Source: Thermodesulfobacteriota bacterium
Lineage (GTDB): Bacteria; Desulfobacterota; Anaeroferrophillalia; Anaeroferrophillales; Tharpellaceae
Length of the DNA stretch: 54,366 nucleotides
Assembly (NCBI GenBank): GCA_024762675.1
Contig: JANTGZ010000006.1
Coordinates: forward strand, 1-54,366
Reading direction: 5' to 3'
The notes under the pieces were generated by a model that saw only the letters and a list, made by a program, of their open reading frames with translations, made no database searches and was not told the DNA's origin. The translations under genes and the position numbers were made by a program. Within the stretch, counting starts at the first letter, position 1. Every line of letters starts with the position of its first letter. This document shows positions 32,382 to 41,190 of the stretch, piece by piece.

Positions 32382-32496
32382 AACGACTGCGAATCTGACG
32401 CTTAACTTCATCCCGTGAAAGACACGATGCCGTGCTATTCGTCAAGTTGGATTTTCGTCTTGCCAGTTCTTTTTTTTGCCACTCATGCACTGGGAC
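32371..32496 (-). pseudogene. Remnant of the cognate addiction-module antitoxin
   Basis: The 41 codons upstream of the toxin read VPVHEWQKKELARRKSNL and end CLSRDEVKRQIRSRYGR, resembling the C-terminal half of addiction-module antitoxins (Unstab_antitox type). The frame is closed upstream by TGA at 32497-32499, with another stop two codons further. A neighbouring frame reads NSPES at the equivalent place, which suggests a frameshift and loss of the N-terminus. No usable start codon is found, so the antitoxin is judged dead. Confidence 0.65.
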
Positions 32497-32852
32497 TCAG
32501 GGGAATTAGTGAAATATGCCATAATCGACTAAACACCTCACTATATTTCTACTGCCTACCTCAACTTTCCAACCAAACTTCAAATAAAAAACATATCGTA
32601 ATAATTCGCTTACAAGATGCCTTTGACACACAGATCCTGACATCATAAAACAAGTATAGATATCTATCTTAAAACATAGTTTTTGTAAAGAATATACTAT
32701 TTGTGACCCGAAAAATATTTTCAGACCAGGAATTATCCGGTGAACTTTACTGGACTTGGAACACGTGAAAGACTATACTGCATCTCTCTAAACCATTGAA
32801 AGGATAGTTTGTATTCTTCTGTTTGTTTAATCCGTATCTCAAGGAGACCGAC
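32497..32852. other. Intergenic region upstream of the selenoprotein gene
   Basis: The left part holds eroded antitoxin sequence in more than one frame. The right part holds a probable promoter (32751-32779) and the AAGGAG of the selenoprotein gene. No other gene is recognised. Confidence 0.5.
32751..32779 (+). promoter_or_regulatory. Probable sigma-70 promoter of the selenoprotein operon
   Basis: TGGACT, a 17-base spacer and TATACT lie 74 bases before the ATG at 32853, giving an expected start near 32786. The -10 box matches five of six positions and the -35 box four of six. Confidence 0.45.
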
Positions 32853-33191
32853 ATGATAATCGATTGGGCGTATCTACGTAAAGGTTGAACTTCCTGTAAA
32901 AAAGCCCTGGAGTTCCTGGGCAACCATAACCTGGAGATTAAGGAAACCGTTGATGCCAGAAAAGAAAAAATTGCTGATGAGAAGGCCTGGGATATCCTTT
33001 CTGAAGCAACTCATATCATCGTGGCTAAAGGGAAAAAAGAACTCAATTTCACCCCGTCCGATGAAAACAGGGCCGAGATCCTCAAAGCCGCTATGGGCCC
33101 GAGCGGCAACCTTCGCGCACCAACCTTAAAAGTCGACAACCGGTTTATGGTTGGTTTTAACCTCGAGTCATATCAATCTTTTCTAAGGTAA
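32853..33191 (+). CDS. ArsC-family selenoprotein (UGA at codon 12 read as selenocysteine)
   Basis: AAGGAG at 32841-32846 precedes ATG at 32853. The frame reads MIIDWAYLRKG, then TGA (32886-32888), then TSCKKALEFLGNHNLEIKET and on to TAA at 33189-33191, 112 codons in all. With U for TGA the motif is U-T-S-C-K-K-A, aligning with the C-x-x-C-K-K-A active site of ArsC/Spx-type thioredoxin-fold proteins. The remainder (IVAKGKKELNF, NLRAPTLKVDNRFMVGF) fits a known ArsC family (seleno)protein group. A hairpin with GG in its apical loop lies 20 bases after the TGA, and tRNA-Sec is in this window. The stop overlaps the start of the acyl-CoA ligase by one base (TAATG). Substrate is unknown; arsenate reduction should not be assumed. 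A redox or thiol-reductase role for the enzymes downstream is possible. Confidence 0.9.
32886..32921 (+). promoter_or_regulatory. Bacterial SECIS element with UGA codon
   Basis: After the UGA, GCCC (32904-32907) pairs with GGGC (32918-32921), enclosing UGGAGUUCCU with GG at 32909-32910 near the apex. The 20-base distance from UGA to the GG falls in the range accepted for bacterial SECIS elements, which recruit SelB. The stem is short and was not folded computationally. Confidence 0.65.
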
Positions 33192-34873
33192 TGGGGATGG
33201 AACATCCATGGTTTAAATTTTACGACAAAACGGTTAAGCATTCGCTGAACTATCCCGAAGTCCCGGTTTACCGCCTGCTTGATGATACCGCCAACAGGTA
33301 TCCAATGCACCCGGTTACACGTTTTATGGGGAAGCAGATGAATTATGCCTCCCTTAAACAGGCAAGCGATAATTTGGCTGCAGCTTTACAAAAGATGGGG
33401 ATTGGTTCGAGAGATAAGGTAGTCTTGCTTTTACCAAATTTCCCCGGCTTCCTGATTGCCTACTATGCGTTAATCAAAGTCAACGCTGTGGTGGTGCCAT
33501 TAAATCTTTTGTACACCGAATCTGAACTGGAATTTTTATTTAACGATTCCGGTGCCGAAACGGCCATCACTATTCCCATGTTCTCCGCAAAAGTTGTCTC
33601 TTTGCAGAAAAAAACGAAACTAAAACAAATCCTTATAAGTTTTATAGCTGACTTCTTACCTTTTCCATTGAATATAGTGCAAAAATTACGGGAAGCTAAG
33701 TTGCTTAAAAAGGCCCGGCAGAGTGCAGAGATTGAACTTTTGCCAATGCAATCTTTAGTGCAGACAAAGGCACCAGTTAATTTCAAGCCAGCCAACACTG
33801 ACCCGCAACAGATGGCGGTGCTGATCTACTCCGGCGGAACCACCGGAGTTTCTAAGGGGATTATGCTTTCTCATCAGAGTATTGTCGCCAATGCTTATCA
33901 AATTATGGCCTGGGGCAGACTCACCAAAGAAGATCGCATACTGGCGGTTCTTCCTCTCTTTCATGGATTCGGGATGAGTGTTTGCATGAATTCGTCAATT
34001 CTTGCGGGCATGGAAATTGTTCTATTGCCTAAATTTGACGCGCTTAATATGGCTAAAACCATTCACAAGTATCGACCCTCTCTGACTGCGGCCGTGCCTA
34101 CCATTCTGGTGGCCCTCTCCAATCTGGCAAACGTTGACAAATTTGACTTTACCTGCCTGAAAGCGGTTTGGGTGGGAGCGGCCCCCTTAACCGACGGCAT
34201 CAAAAATACTTTCGAGGAGAAAACCGGAGGACGGACGATCGAAGGTTATGGATTAACCGAAGCCGTTACTGCGATCATGGCCAATCCATACGATGGGACT
34301 CACAAAGTGGGGAGTATCGGCCTACCCTTCTCCGATGTCGAAGCTCGCATCATATCTTTGGATGGAAAACATGAGCTGCCTTTCGGTGAGACTGGTGAAA
34401 TTATTCTACGAACTCCGACGATGATGATGGGCTACTATGACCGTCCCCATGAAACGGCTGAAACAATCGTTGATGGCTGGTTGTTTACAGGTGATATCGG
34501 CTATATGGATAAAGATGGCTATTTTTACATCACCGACCGCAAAAAAGATCTAATAATTGTCGGTGGTTTTAACGTCTTCCCGAGAGAAATTGACGAATTA
34601 CTCTATAAGCATCCCAAAGTTAAAGAGGGTATCTCGGTCGGCATTCCTGATGACTATAAAGGTGAGCGCATCAAGGTTTACATTATTCTTAAGGATAATG
34701 AAGAAGCAACCTTTGATGAGTTCGAACAATATTTCAGAAAGCACCTGACCCCATACAAGGTGCCATCGGAAATTGAGTTCCGCTCAGAACTGCCGAAAAG
34801 CGCTATTGGCAAGATATTGAGACGGGTCCTGCGTGACGAAGAGATCGAAAAACTAAAGAGCAAAGCAAACTAA
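33191..34873 (+). CDS. AMP-forming acyl-CoA ligase (FadD-like)
   Basis: This 560-residue ANL-superfamily enzyme activates a carboxylic acid to acyl-AMP and then acyl-CoA. Motifs in order are the P-loop YSGGTTGVSKG (about 214-224), YGLTEA, GWLFTGD, the hinge DRKKDLIIVGGFNVFPREID and the catalytic Lys in PKSAIGKILRR near the C-terminus. Substrate class cannot be fixed by eye. The start ATG at 33191 overlaps the selenoprotein stop; ATG at 33197 is an equally good alternative. Position upstream of two 2-hydroxyacyl-CoA dehydratase subunits and their activator suggests that it supplies a CoA thioester to that pathway. Confidence 0.92.
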   Translation: MGMEHPWFKFYDKTVKHSLNYPEVPVYRLLDDTANRYPMHPVTRFMGKQMNYASLKQASDNLAAALQKMGIGSRDKVVLLLPNFPGFLIAYYALIKVNAVVVPLNLLYTESELEFLFNDSGAETAITIPMFSAKVVSLQKKTKLKQILISFIADFLPFPLNIVQKLREAKLLKKARQSAEIELLPMQSLVQTKAPVNFKPANTDPQQMAVLIYSGGTTGVSKGIMLSHQSIVANAYQIMAWGRLTKEDRILAVLPLFHGFGMSVCMNSSILAGMEIVLLPKFDALNMAKTIHKYRPSLTAAVPTILVALSNLANVDKFDFTCLKAVWVGAAPLTDGIKNTFEEKTGGRTIEGYGLTEAVTAIMANPYDGTHKVGSIGLPFSDVEARIISLDGKHELPFGETGEIILRTPTMMMGYYDRPHETAETIVDGWLFTGDIGYMDKDGYFYITDRKKDLIIVGGFNVFPREIDELLYKHPKVKEGISVGIPDDYKGERIKVYIILKDNEEATFDEFEQYFRKHLTPYKVPSEIEFRSELPKSAIGKILRRVLRDEEIEKLKSKAN

Positions 34874-35015
34874 TGCGGGGTCGAGACCCACAACCCAAAA
34901 GCGATCTTTTCGGCCCGCAAATAAGTACTCTTATCAGAACATTTTCTTGTTTTTTCAAACCGAAAATAACCTGTAAGGTACTAAAATCAAAATTGATCAG
35001 ATACGGAATTAGAAT

Positions 35016-36098
35016 ATGCAGATGACTATTCCATCGCGAAAAGAAGTTATTAAGGATATCAAAAAGCGAAAAGGGTTGGTTGCGGCTGTGCTGCCCATCC
35101 ACTACTCTCGTGCTCTATTGCGCACTTTCGATATTTACCCAATAGAGTTGTGGGGACCGCCAAAAGTTGATGTGAGCCTTGGCGGCACACATCTGCAGAC
35201 CTATGTCTGTTCCATTGTCCACAACGCCCTTTCGTTTTTAAAAATGGGTGCACTTAATGTAGCAGATCTGCTCCTGATTCCACATACTTGTGATTCGCTT
35301 CAGGGCTTAGCCAGCATCCTCATTGACTTGATCAAGCCTGAACAGGCGATATTTCCCCTCTATCTGCCTCGCGGACAACGTGAAGATGATCTGACTTTTC
35401 TGGCTGATGAGTTACACTCTCTCTACGCACAATTATCAGACTTCACCGGCAAGCACCCCTCAGATGAAGATTTGCTTGCAGCCATCAAGCGTGAAGAGAT
35501 GAGTGATCTTCTCATGGCCAAACTATACAAAAAAAAACAACTGATGGGTATTAACAATATAGATTTTTATCGATTGATACGCTCGCGAGAATATCTGCCG
35601 GCCGAGCAATTTTCCGATCTGGCTGATGAAGCTCTGCAAACTTCCGGTGAGCCGATACAGGGCATCCCGATAATCCTTTCGGGAATTGTGCCTGAGCCAA
35701 TGGAAGTTTTAAGCACAATTGATGAAATGAACGGAGAGGTAGTAGCTGATGATTTGGCCTGTTGCGGCCGGCGTCTCTATGAGCCGGGAACAGGCACTGA
35801 TCCCTTCCGCCGCATGGCCGAACGCATTATCTATGCCCCGCCCGATCCCACCCGAGGCAACTCGATTGAAGAACGTGTTAAATATTTGACTGGGATGGCG
35901 CAGAACACTGGTGCTAAAGGGATTATTTTTTATGACGTTAAATTTTGCGAACCTGAGCTCTTCGACCTGCCCGAGCTTAGAAACGCTCTCAAAGAAGTGG
36001 GCCTGGCTTCCATCAACGTCGAAGTGAACATCAATAATCCCCTTCCTCATCAGGTGGCTACACGCATTGGTGCTTTCTTAGAGATGCTGGATAGTTAG
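35016..36098 (+). CDS. 2-hydroxyacyl-CoA dehydratase family subunit (HgdB/BcrC-like)
   Basis: This 360-residue protein belongs to the family of Fe-S subunits of 2-hydroxyacyl-CoA dehydratases and class I benzoyl-CoA reductases. Cysteines that could ligate a [4Fe-4S] cluster occur in LIPHTCDS, DDLACCGRR and DVKFCEPE, at the positions expected for the family. HgdB-type subunits are usually about 370-430 residues, so this one is compact. It is followed six bases later by a second, longer subunit, matching the heterodimeric enzyme. Benzoyl-CoA reductase would need four subunits; only two are present, so a dehydratase is more likely. Confidence 0.88.
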   Translation: MQMTIPSRKEVIKDIKKRKGLVAAVLPIHYSRALLRTFDIYPIELWGPPKVDVSLGGTHLQTYVCSIVHNALSFLKMGALNVADLLLIPHTCDSLQGLASILIDLIKPEQAIFPLYLPRGQREDDLTFLADELHSLYAQLSDFTGKHPSDEDLLAAIKREEMSDLLMAKLYKKKQLMGINNIDFYRLIRSREYLPAEQFSDLADEALQTSGEPIQGIPIILSGIVPEPMEVLSTIDEMNGEVVADDLACCGRRLYEPGTGTDPFRRMAERIIYAPPDPTRGNSIEERVKYLTGMAQNTGAKGIIFYDVKFCEPELFDLPELRNALKEVGLASINVEVNINNPLPHQVATRIGAFLEMLDS

Positions 36099-36119
36099 AG
36101 ATACGTGAGGTTTACAGAT

Positions 36120-37445
36120 ATGGGATTAACTGATTCGTTAAAATATTACTGGAATGTAAAAGCTATGGGACAACCCTTTTTACATTGGCAACGCCGGCAG
36201 GCTGAACGTAACCCCAAAGTCTCCTCCCGATGGCGCACCGATATTTTATCACCGCCATTACGAATTGGGGCCCGAACCAAAGAGCTCGTCTCCCGTCACT
36301 ACCTTGAAGGACGCTATGCCAGTGGACATCGCCCCGTGGCCTGGGTCACCTCAGGCGGACCGGTAGAGATCTTACAGGCACTTGGATTTTATGTCCTCTA
36401 CCCCGAAAATCACGGGGCCCTTTGTGGCGCCAGAAGAGCCGTTATCGATATCTCCAGCGAAGCTGAAAATTCCGGATATTCCATTGATATCTGCTCTTAC
36501 GCTCGTACTGATATTGGTTCAGTGCTCTCCGGCAAAACCCCGGTAGGACGATTGCCCAAGCCGGATTTACTACTGGCTTGCACCAATATCTGTCAGACTG
36601 TACTCCACTGGTATCGAGTGTTGGCCCGACATTTCAAGGTACCGTTGATTTTAATCGACACCCCATTTGTCTACACAAAAGCCTCCGATCACGCCCTGAA
36701 ATATGTAAAAAAACAGTTGGAAAACTCGATCCCTATTTGTGAACGTGTAGCCGCTCGCACTCTTGATTATCGCCGCTTAAAAGAGGTGATAAAATTAAGC
36801 AAAGATGCGGCTGAATTATGGCTCGAAATAATCGGCCGAGGGCGACATCGCCCGGCACCTATTTCGGTTTTTGATCAATTTATCCACATGGCTCCGATTG
36901 TTGAGATGCGGGGAAAAAAAGAGACCGTTGACTTTTATGCAGCTTTGCTCAAAGAGCTGGATGAGAATATCAGCCGGGGAATCGGTGCGGTGCGCAACGA
37001 ACGTAAGCGCCTGCTGTGGGATAACCTGCCCATCTGGTACAGACTCCGCTATCTCGCCGAGAATCTGGGCGAACACGGTATTTCTGTGGTAGCTTCAACC
37101 TATACCAATGCCTGGGGAGAGCTGGCACCACTAATGAATCAGGAAAAACCGCTGGAATCGATGGCCCGGACCTACATTTACCCAATTCTCAATCAAGGTA
37201 CAAAATACAAACTCGACACCATGAAGCGGATGGTAGAGGAGTTCCAACTGGATGGTGTCATCCTGCATTCGGATCGCTCCTGCAAACCCTACTCTATCGG
37301 CCAGATTGACCAACGCAATAAACTCATTCAGGAATATGGAATTCCGGCCCTGCTCCTGGAGGCGGATCACGACGATCCCAGGGCCTACTCGGAAGAGCAG
37401 GTGGCCTCGCGCCTGGCCTCATTTGTAGAAATGTTAGACGATTAA
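36120..37445 (+). CDS. 2-hydroxyacyl-CoA dehydratase family subunit (HgdA/BcrB-like)
   Basis: This 441-residue protein is the larger partner of the dehydratase. Family motifs include the N-terminal substrate-binding region [19 protein letters not shown], cysteines in [12 protein letters not shown] and LLACTNICQ, and the C-terminal [17 protein letters not shown] followed by [15 protein letters not shown], the signature cluster- and substrate-binding end of this family. ATG at 36120 has GTGAGG nine bases upstream and is preferred to the GTG at 36105 that lies in that same motif. With the preceding subunit and the activator it forms the complete three-component system. Confidence 0.9.
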   Translation: MGLTDSLKYYWNVKAMGQPFLHWQRRQAERNPKVSSRWRTDILSPPLRIGARTKELVSRHYLEGRYASGHRPVAWVTSGGPVEILQALGFYVLYPENHGALCGARRAVIDISSEAENSGYSIDICSYARTDIGSVLSGKTPVGRLPKPDLLLACTNICQTVLHWYRVLARHFKVPLILIDTPFVYTKASDHALKYVKKQLENSIPICERVAARTLDYRRLKEVIKLSKDAAELWLEIIGRGRHRPAPISVFDQFIHMAPIVEMRGKKETVDFYAALLKELDENISRGIGAVRNERKRLLWDNLPIWYRLRYLAENLGEHGISVVASTYTNAWGELAPLMNQEKPLESMARTYIYPILNQGTKYKLDTMKRMVEEFQLDGVILHSDRSCKPYSIGQIDQRNKLIQEYGIPALLLEADHDDPRAYSEEQVASRLASFVEMLDD

Positions 37446-37468
37446 AACTTACTTTGGAGATATATTTA

Positions 37469-38245
37469 ATGAAAATCGCGGCTCTGGGAATTGATGTGGG
37501 CTCGACCACGGTAAAGATGACGGCTGTAAATGCTGCAGGTGAAATGCTCTGGCACCACCTGGAAACGGTTGATCCTCGGGTGGAAAAACAGGTGGACTCT
37601 TTCCTTAATAAGTTGCAAGATGATGTCGACTCCCTGAAAGACATCCCGCTGATAGCGACCGGATACGGCCGTAATTTGGTACATCAGGCAGTTAAGAAAG
37701 TTACAGAGATCACTTGCCACGCTAAAGGTGTCTATCATCAATTAGGCCGTGGCGGCACACTGGTAGATATCGGCGGCCAGGACAGTAAGGCGATTGTCAT
37801 CGGAGATCAAGGACAAGTGATAGATTTTGCCATGAATGACAAGTGCGCGGCGGGTACCGGCCGCTTTCTTGAGCATAGTGCCGCCCGCATGCAGGTTCCG
37901 ATAGCCGAGATGGGTTCGGTGGCCCTCTCGGCGAAGGAAGAAGTGGCCATTTCAAGTACTTGCACGGTGTTCGCCGAATCTGAAATCATCTCCATGATTG
38001 CCCACGGCGTTGCGGTGGAACCCATTTTGATGGGGCTGCACCGATCCCTAATCAGACGTGTAGTAGCTATGGTCCGCAGTGTCGGATTAGTGCCGCCATT
38101 ATTGCTTTCCGGTGGGGTTGTTAAAAACCCCGCTATTCGTAAAGTAATTGAGGAGGAGACCAAAGAAAAAGTATTCCTCCCGGAACACCCCCAACTCATG
38201 GGTGCCTATGGGGCAGCACTATTCGCTTTAAAGATGATTGAGTAG
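37469..38245 (+). CDS. 2-hydroxyacyl-CoA dehydratase activator ATPase (HgdC/BadF family)
   Basis: This 258-residue ASKHA-fold ATPase transfers a low-potential electron to the dehydratase in an ATP-driven step. The phosphate-binding GIDVGSTTVKM is at the start. The two cysteines that hold the subunit-bridging [4Fe-4S] cluster occur in NDKCAAGTG and SSTCTVFAESE. LVDIGGQDSKA and LLSGGVVKNPAI complete the nucleotide site. ATG at 37469, nine bases after TTGGAG, is a better start than the TTG at 37454. It is the usual neighbour of the two dehydratase subunits. Confidence 0.93.
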   Translation: MKIAALGIDVGSTTVKMTAVNAAGEMLWHHLETVDPRVEKQVDSFLNKLQDDVDSLKDIPLIATGYGRNLVHQAVKKVTEITCHAKGVYHQLGRGGTLVDIGGQDSKAIVIGDQGQVIDFAMNDKCAAGTGRFLEHSAARMQVPIAEMGSVALSAKEEVAISSTCTVFAESEIISMIAHGVAVEPILMGLHRSLIRRVVAMVRSVGLVPPLLLSGGVVKNPAIRKVIEEETKEKVFLPEHPQLMGAYGAALFALKMIE

Positions 38246-38256
38246 AGTATCAGGAT

Positions 38257-39774
38257 TTGGATGAGCAGAGTTTAGAGATATTGGCCGCAGCCTTAGGTAA
38301 GCTTCTGCCTGGAACCTTCATCACCAAGGTTCACCAGATGACCCCTTACCACCTGCTCTTGCGCCTGCGCGGGGGCGGTCATAGTGGAGAGTTGCGCTTA
38401 ATAATCTCAATCGCCCCGCTGGAGCCCGGCCTTCACTTAACCAGCCGGCGATATCTCAACCCCCCCCGCCCTCTACGCTTTTGCGCCTATCTTCGCCACC
38501 ACCTGCAAGGTGCAAGAATTACGACGGTTGAGAAGATAGATAACGATCGTATTGTTATAATTAAGGCAATGCGGCGGAATGAAGAAAAATTTCTGATAAT
38601 TGAGCTTACCGGTAAACGGAGTAATGCAATTTTATGCCAGGGGACCGGGATGCAGATCGGTGCCCGATTGTTTGACTCGCCAGCTGACCAGCGGCTTAAA
38701 CCAGGCACTGAATATCACCGACCGGAAGCTGCCGGAGCTGTTACTGCGAAAAACTCTTCTTCTCTTCTGGCTGGAATCATCGGCCTTGAACAAGTGGCCG
38801 TTCTTTCAAGCGAAGAGTTGCAGCAACGCTACGACGATTGGTTTTTCCCTCGCTATCAGAACCATTACGGCAGCCGGGAGATCAAACGCCTGGAAAAGAG
38901 TTTGAAACAACATCGACGGCGCTTGCAAAAAAGAAGAAAACGTCTTATTGAAGAGAGTAACGAGAAAGAGAATCACATAAATGACAGTCATCTTGGCGAT
39001 CTCCTCAAAGGAGTCCTCCATCAGGTTAAAAGAGGTGCTCAATCGATAAAAGTGATCAACTACTGGTCACCATCCCTGGAAGAGGTGGAGATCGCGCTGA
39101 ATCCGGCTTTGGGGCCACTGGCCAACCTCGAAAAATACTATAAAAATGCCAAAAAAGCCAAGCGCGGCCTGAAGATGATTGAGAAACGCCTGATCGAAAC
39201 CAGGCAAGAAGAAGATTATACTGAAGAACTCCTCTTCCAATTCGAAGAGTTAATAAACAATCGAAAACAAAAGGCTTCAGATGAGGAGCAGGAGCTCCTT
39301 GAACTGGCCTCTGATCTGGCGGAGAGAAAAAGCCGGCAGCAACCCCCTGAAAAGGGCCGGAAAAGAAAAAGAAGAGAGGCGAATCCTGTAAAGTCACGTC
39401 ACCAGGGGGTAGAACGTAAAACCGGCGTTGATGGCGGTATCATCTATGTAGGCCTTAATGCCTTGGGCAACGAAAATATCTACCGGCGCTTAAGTGCTCC
39501 CGACGACCTCTGGTTTCACACCCGTAACCGGCCCGGCGCTCACATTCTCTTAAAAACGGCGCCCGGTTCGACAAACAGTGAAAAAGAGCAGCTCCAGGCC
39601 GCCACCCTGGCTGCAGCCAACTCCAGAGCCAAAGATGAAAACCAGGTCGAGGTGACCATGATTCAAGTAAAACATCTGCGCAAACCTAAAGGGGGCCGGC
39701 CCGGTCAGGTTCTATTGGCCGGCCCTCACCAAACTCTGAGAGTCAACCCAATACCTGCCGGAGCAAAAGGATAG
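38257..39774 (+). CDS. rqcH: RqcH/NFACT-family ribosome quality-control protein
   Basis: This 505-residue protein matches the bacterial NFACT/RqcH family (formerly called fibronectin-binding), which binds stalled 50S subunits and adds alanine tails to nascent chains. The NFACT-N domain has Asp97-Arg98 (KIDNDRIVI), the residues known to be needed for tailing by Bacillus RqcH. A long basic coiled-coil region (about 210-380) leads to the C-terminal NFACT-R domain (DUF814: DDLWFHTRNRPGAHILLK). The start is TTG at 38257, the only plausible one since the frame opens only 15 bases earlier; the ribosome binding site is weak. It lies 12 bases after the activator gene and six before glcD, so it is co-transcribed with unrelated metabolic genes. 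Confidence 0.87.
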   Translation: MDEQSLEILAAALGKLLPGTFITKVHQMTPYHLLLRLRGGGHSGELRLIISIAPLEPGLHLTSRRYLNPPRPLRFCAYLRHHLQGARITTVEKIDNDRIVIIKAMRRNEEKFLIIELTGKRSNAILCQGTGMQIGARLFDSPADQRLKPGTEYHRPEAAGAVTAKNSSSLLAGIIGLEQVAVLSSEELQQRYDDWFFPRYQNHYGSREIKRLEKSLKQHRRRLQKRRKRLIEESNEKENHINDSHLGDLLKGVLHQVKRGAQSIKVINYWSPSLEEVEIALNPALGPLANLEKYYKNAKKAKRGLKMIEKRLIETRQEEDYTEELLFQFEELINNRKQKASDEEQELLELASDLAERKSRQQPPEKGRKRKRREANPVKSRHQGVERKTGVDGGIIYVGLNALGNENIYRRLSAPDDLWFHTRNRPGAHILLKTAPGSTNSEKEQLQAATLAAANSRAKDENQVEVTMIQVKHLRKPKGGRPGQVLLAGPHQTLRVNPIPAGAKG

Positions 39775-39780
39775 AAAATC

Positions 39781-41190
39781 ATGACTGAACCCGTCAACCC
39801 AATTCGTAACCAGTTTATTGATGAGCTGAAACAATCTGGTTTTACTGAAAAACAGATTGTGGTCGCAGATGAGTCGCGGGCCTGTTACGGTTATGACGCG
39901 ACCCGTCAGAGCGCCGATCCGATGCTGGTGCTGCTGCCCGATAACGGGGAGCAAGTGGAATCCGCGATGCGGCTGGCTGCGAAAAAAGAACTGAAAATAT
40001 TCCCCCGCGGTGCTGCCAGCGGCATGTCGGGTGGTTCGATCCCGAGCGACGATGGCATCATCCTCTCATTAACCAGAATGAAACGGATACTCGAGATCGA
40101 CCAGGAAAATATGATCGCTACGGTTGAACCGGGAGTGATAACCGGCGAACTCCAGGAGGAGGTCAGCCGCTTAGGACTTTTTTATCCGCCCGATCCCGCC
40201 AGTCTCGCCTTTTCGACCATCGGCGGCAATGTCGCCGAAAATGCCGGCGGCCCGCGAGCCGTTAAATATGGCGTTACTGCCGATTATGTCATGGGCCTGG
40301 AAGCGGTTCTTATCAATGGTGAAAAGATTAAAAGCGGCAACAAATGTGTCAAATCGGTCTCAGGCTATGATCTCACTTCGCTGTTAGTCGGCTCGGAAGG
40401 GACCCTGGCGGTCATCACTAAAATACTACTGAAACTGTTACCGGCCCCCGAAGCTGTCAAAACCTCTCTCCTGGCTTTCCCCTCAATGACCGCCGCAGCC
40501 CTGGCTATCACCGCCATGTTCAAGAACCAGATCGACCCTTCAACTATCGAGTTTCTTGATCGCCACTCAGTCAATGCGGTACGTGAAGGCCTACCCTTCT
40601 CTCTACCCGAAGAAGCCGACACTGTGCTTTTAGTTGAAATCGATGGCACAGCCCCCGGAGTACTTTCTCAGAGTCAGAAACTTAAAGAACTTTTTAAAGA
40701 TGACGCACTACTCTTGATAGAGGCCAAAAATGAGAGTGAAAGAGAACAGCTCTGGAGCGCCCGGCGCCGCCTTTCACCAGCGATAGCCAACCTTGCACCC
40801 CACAAGATCAATGAAGATATCGCGGTACCCCGCTCTGCGATCCCAGCCGTTATCGCCCGCCTCGAAAAATTGTCGGAAAAGATCGCCTTGCCGATCGTCT
40901 GTTTCGGTCATGCCGGTGACGGTAACATCCATGTCAATGTCATGCTCAACAAAGATGATCCGGATCAGGCCCGAAGAGGTCACCAGGCTATCGATGAAAT
41001 TTTTGCCATCACCCTTGAACTGGGCGGCACCCTTTCAGGCGAGCATGGTATCGGCAATACTAAATCAGCCTATTTCGACAAAGAGTGGAGCCCTCCCACC
41101 ATTGCCGCTATGCGGGCCATAAAAAAGGCTTTCGACCCGGATAACTGCCTCAATCCCGGTAAAATTTTTCCAACTCAGGAGAACCACTAA
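39781..41190 (+). CDS. glcD: FAD-linked 2-hydroxyacid dehydrogenase (GlcD/D-lactate dehydrogenase type)
   Basis: This 469-residue flavoprotein has the PCMH/VAO FAD-binding domain (PRGAASGMSGG at 75-85, then STIGGNVAENAGGPRAVKYG) and the C-terminal FAD-linked oxidase domain with FGHAGDGNIHVNV and SGEHGIGNTK. These are the signatures of the catalytic subunit of glycolate oxidase and of D-lactate dehydrogenases. The Fe-S partner is encoded at 41615, with a receiver-domain gene wedged between. The substrate is a 2-hydroxy acid, most likely D-lactate or glycolate; the choice cannot be made by eye. Its stop overlaps the next ATG by one base. Confidence 0.92.
   Translation: MTEPVNPIRNQFIDELKQSGFTEKQIVVADESRACYGYDATRQSADPMLVLLPDNGEQVESAMRLAAKKELKIFPRGAASGMSGGSIPSDDGIILSLTRMKRILEIDQENMIATVEPGVITGELQEEVSRLGLFYPPDPASLAFSTIGGNVAENAGGPRAVKYGVTADYVMGLEAVLINGEKIKSGNKCVKSVSGYDLTSLLVGSEGTLAVITKILLKLLPAPEAVKTSLLAFPSMTAAALAITAMFKNQIDPSTIEFLDRHSVNAVREGLPFSLPEEADTVLLVEIDGTAPGVLSQSQKLKELFKDDALLLIEAKNESEREQLWSARRRLSPAIANLAPHKINEDIAVPRSAIPAVIARLEKLSEKIALPIVCFGHAGDGNIHVNVMLNKDDPDQARRGHQAIDEIFAITLELGGTLSGEHGIGNTKSAYFDKEWSPPTIAAMRAIKKAFDPDNCLNPGKIFPTQENH

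Noticed and set aside
32853-33191. Selenoprotein frame read as a pseudogene with a nonsense mutation
   Set aside because: The TGA falls exactly at the redox residue, a GG-loop hairpin follows, the rest of the frame is intact, and the genome encodes tRNA-Sec.
32853-33191. Arsenate reductase function for the ArsC-like protein
   Set aside because: ArsC fold members include many non-arsenate proteins; no arsenic resistance gene is nearby, so the substrate is left open.
35016-37445. Benzoyl-CoA reductase
   Set aside because: The class I enzyme needs four different subunits; only two dehydratase-like subunits and one activator are present, which fits a 2-hydroxyacyl-CoA dehydratase.
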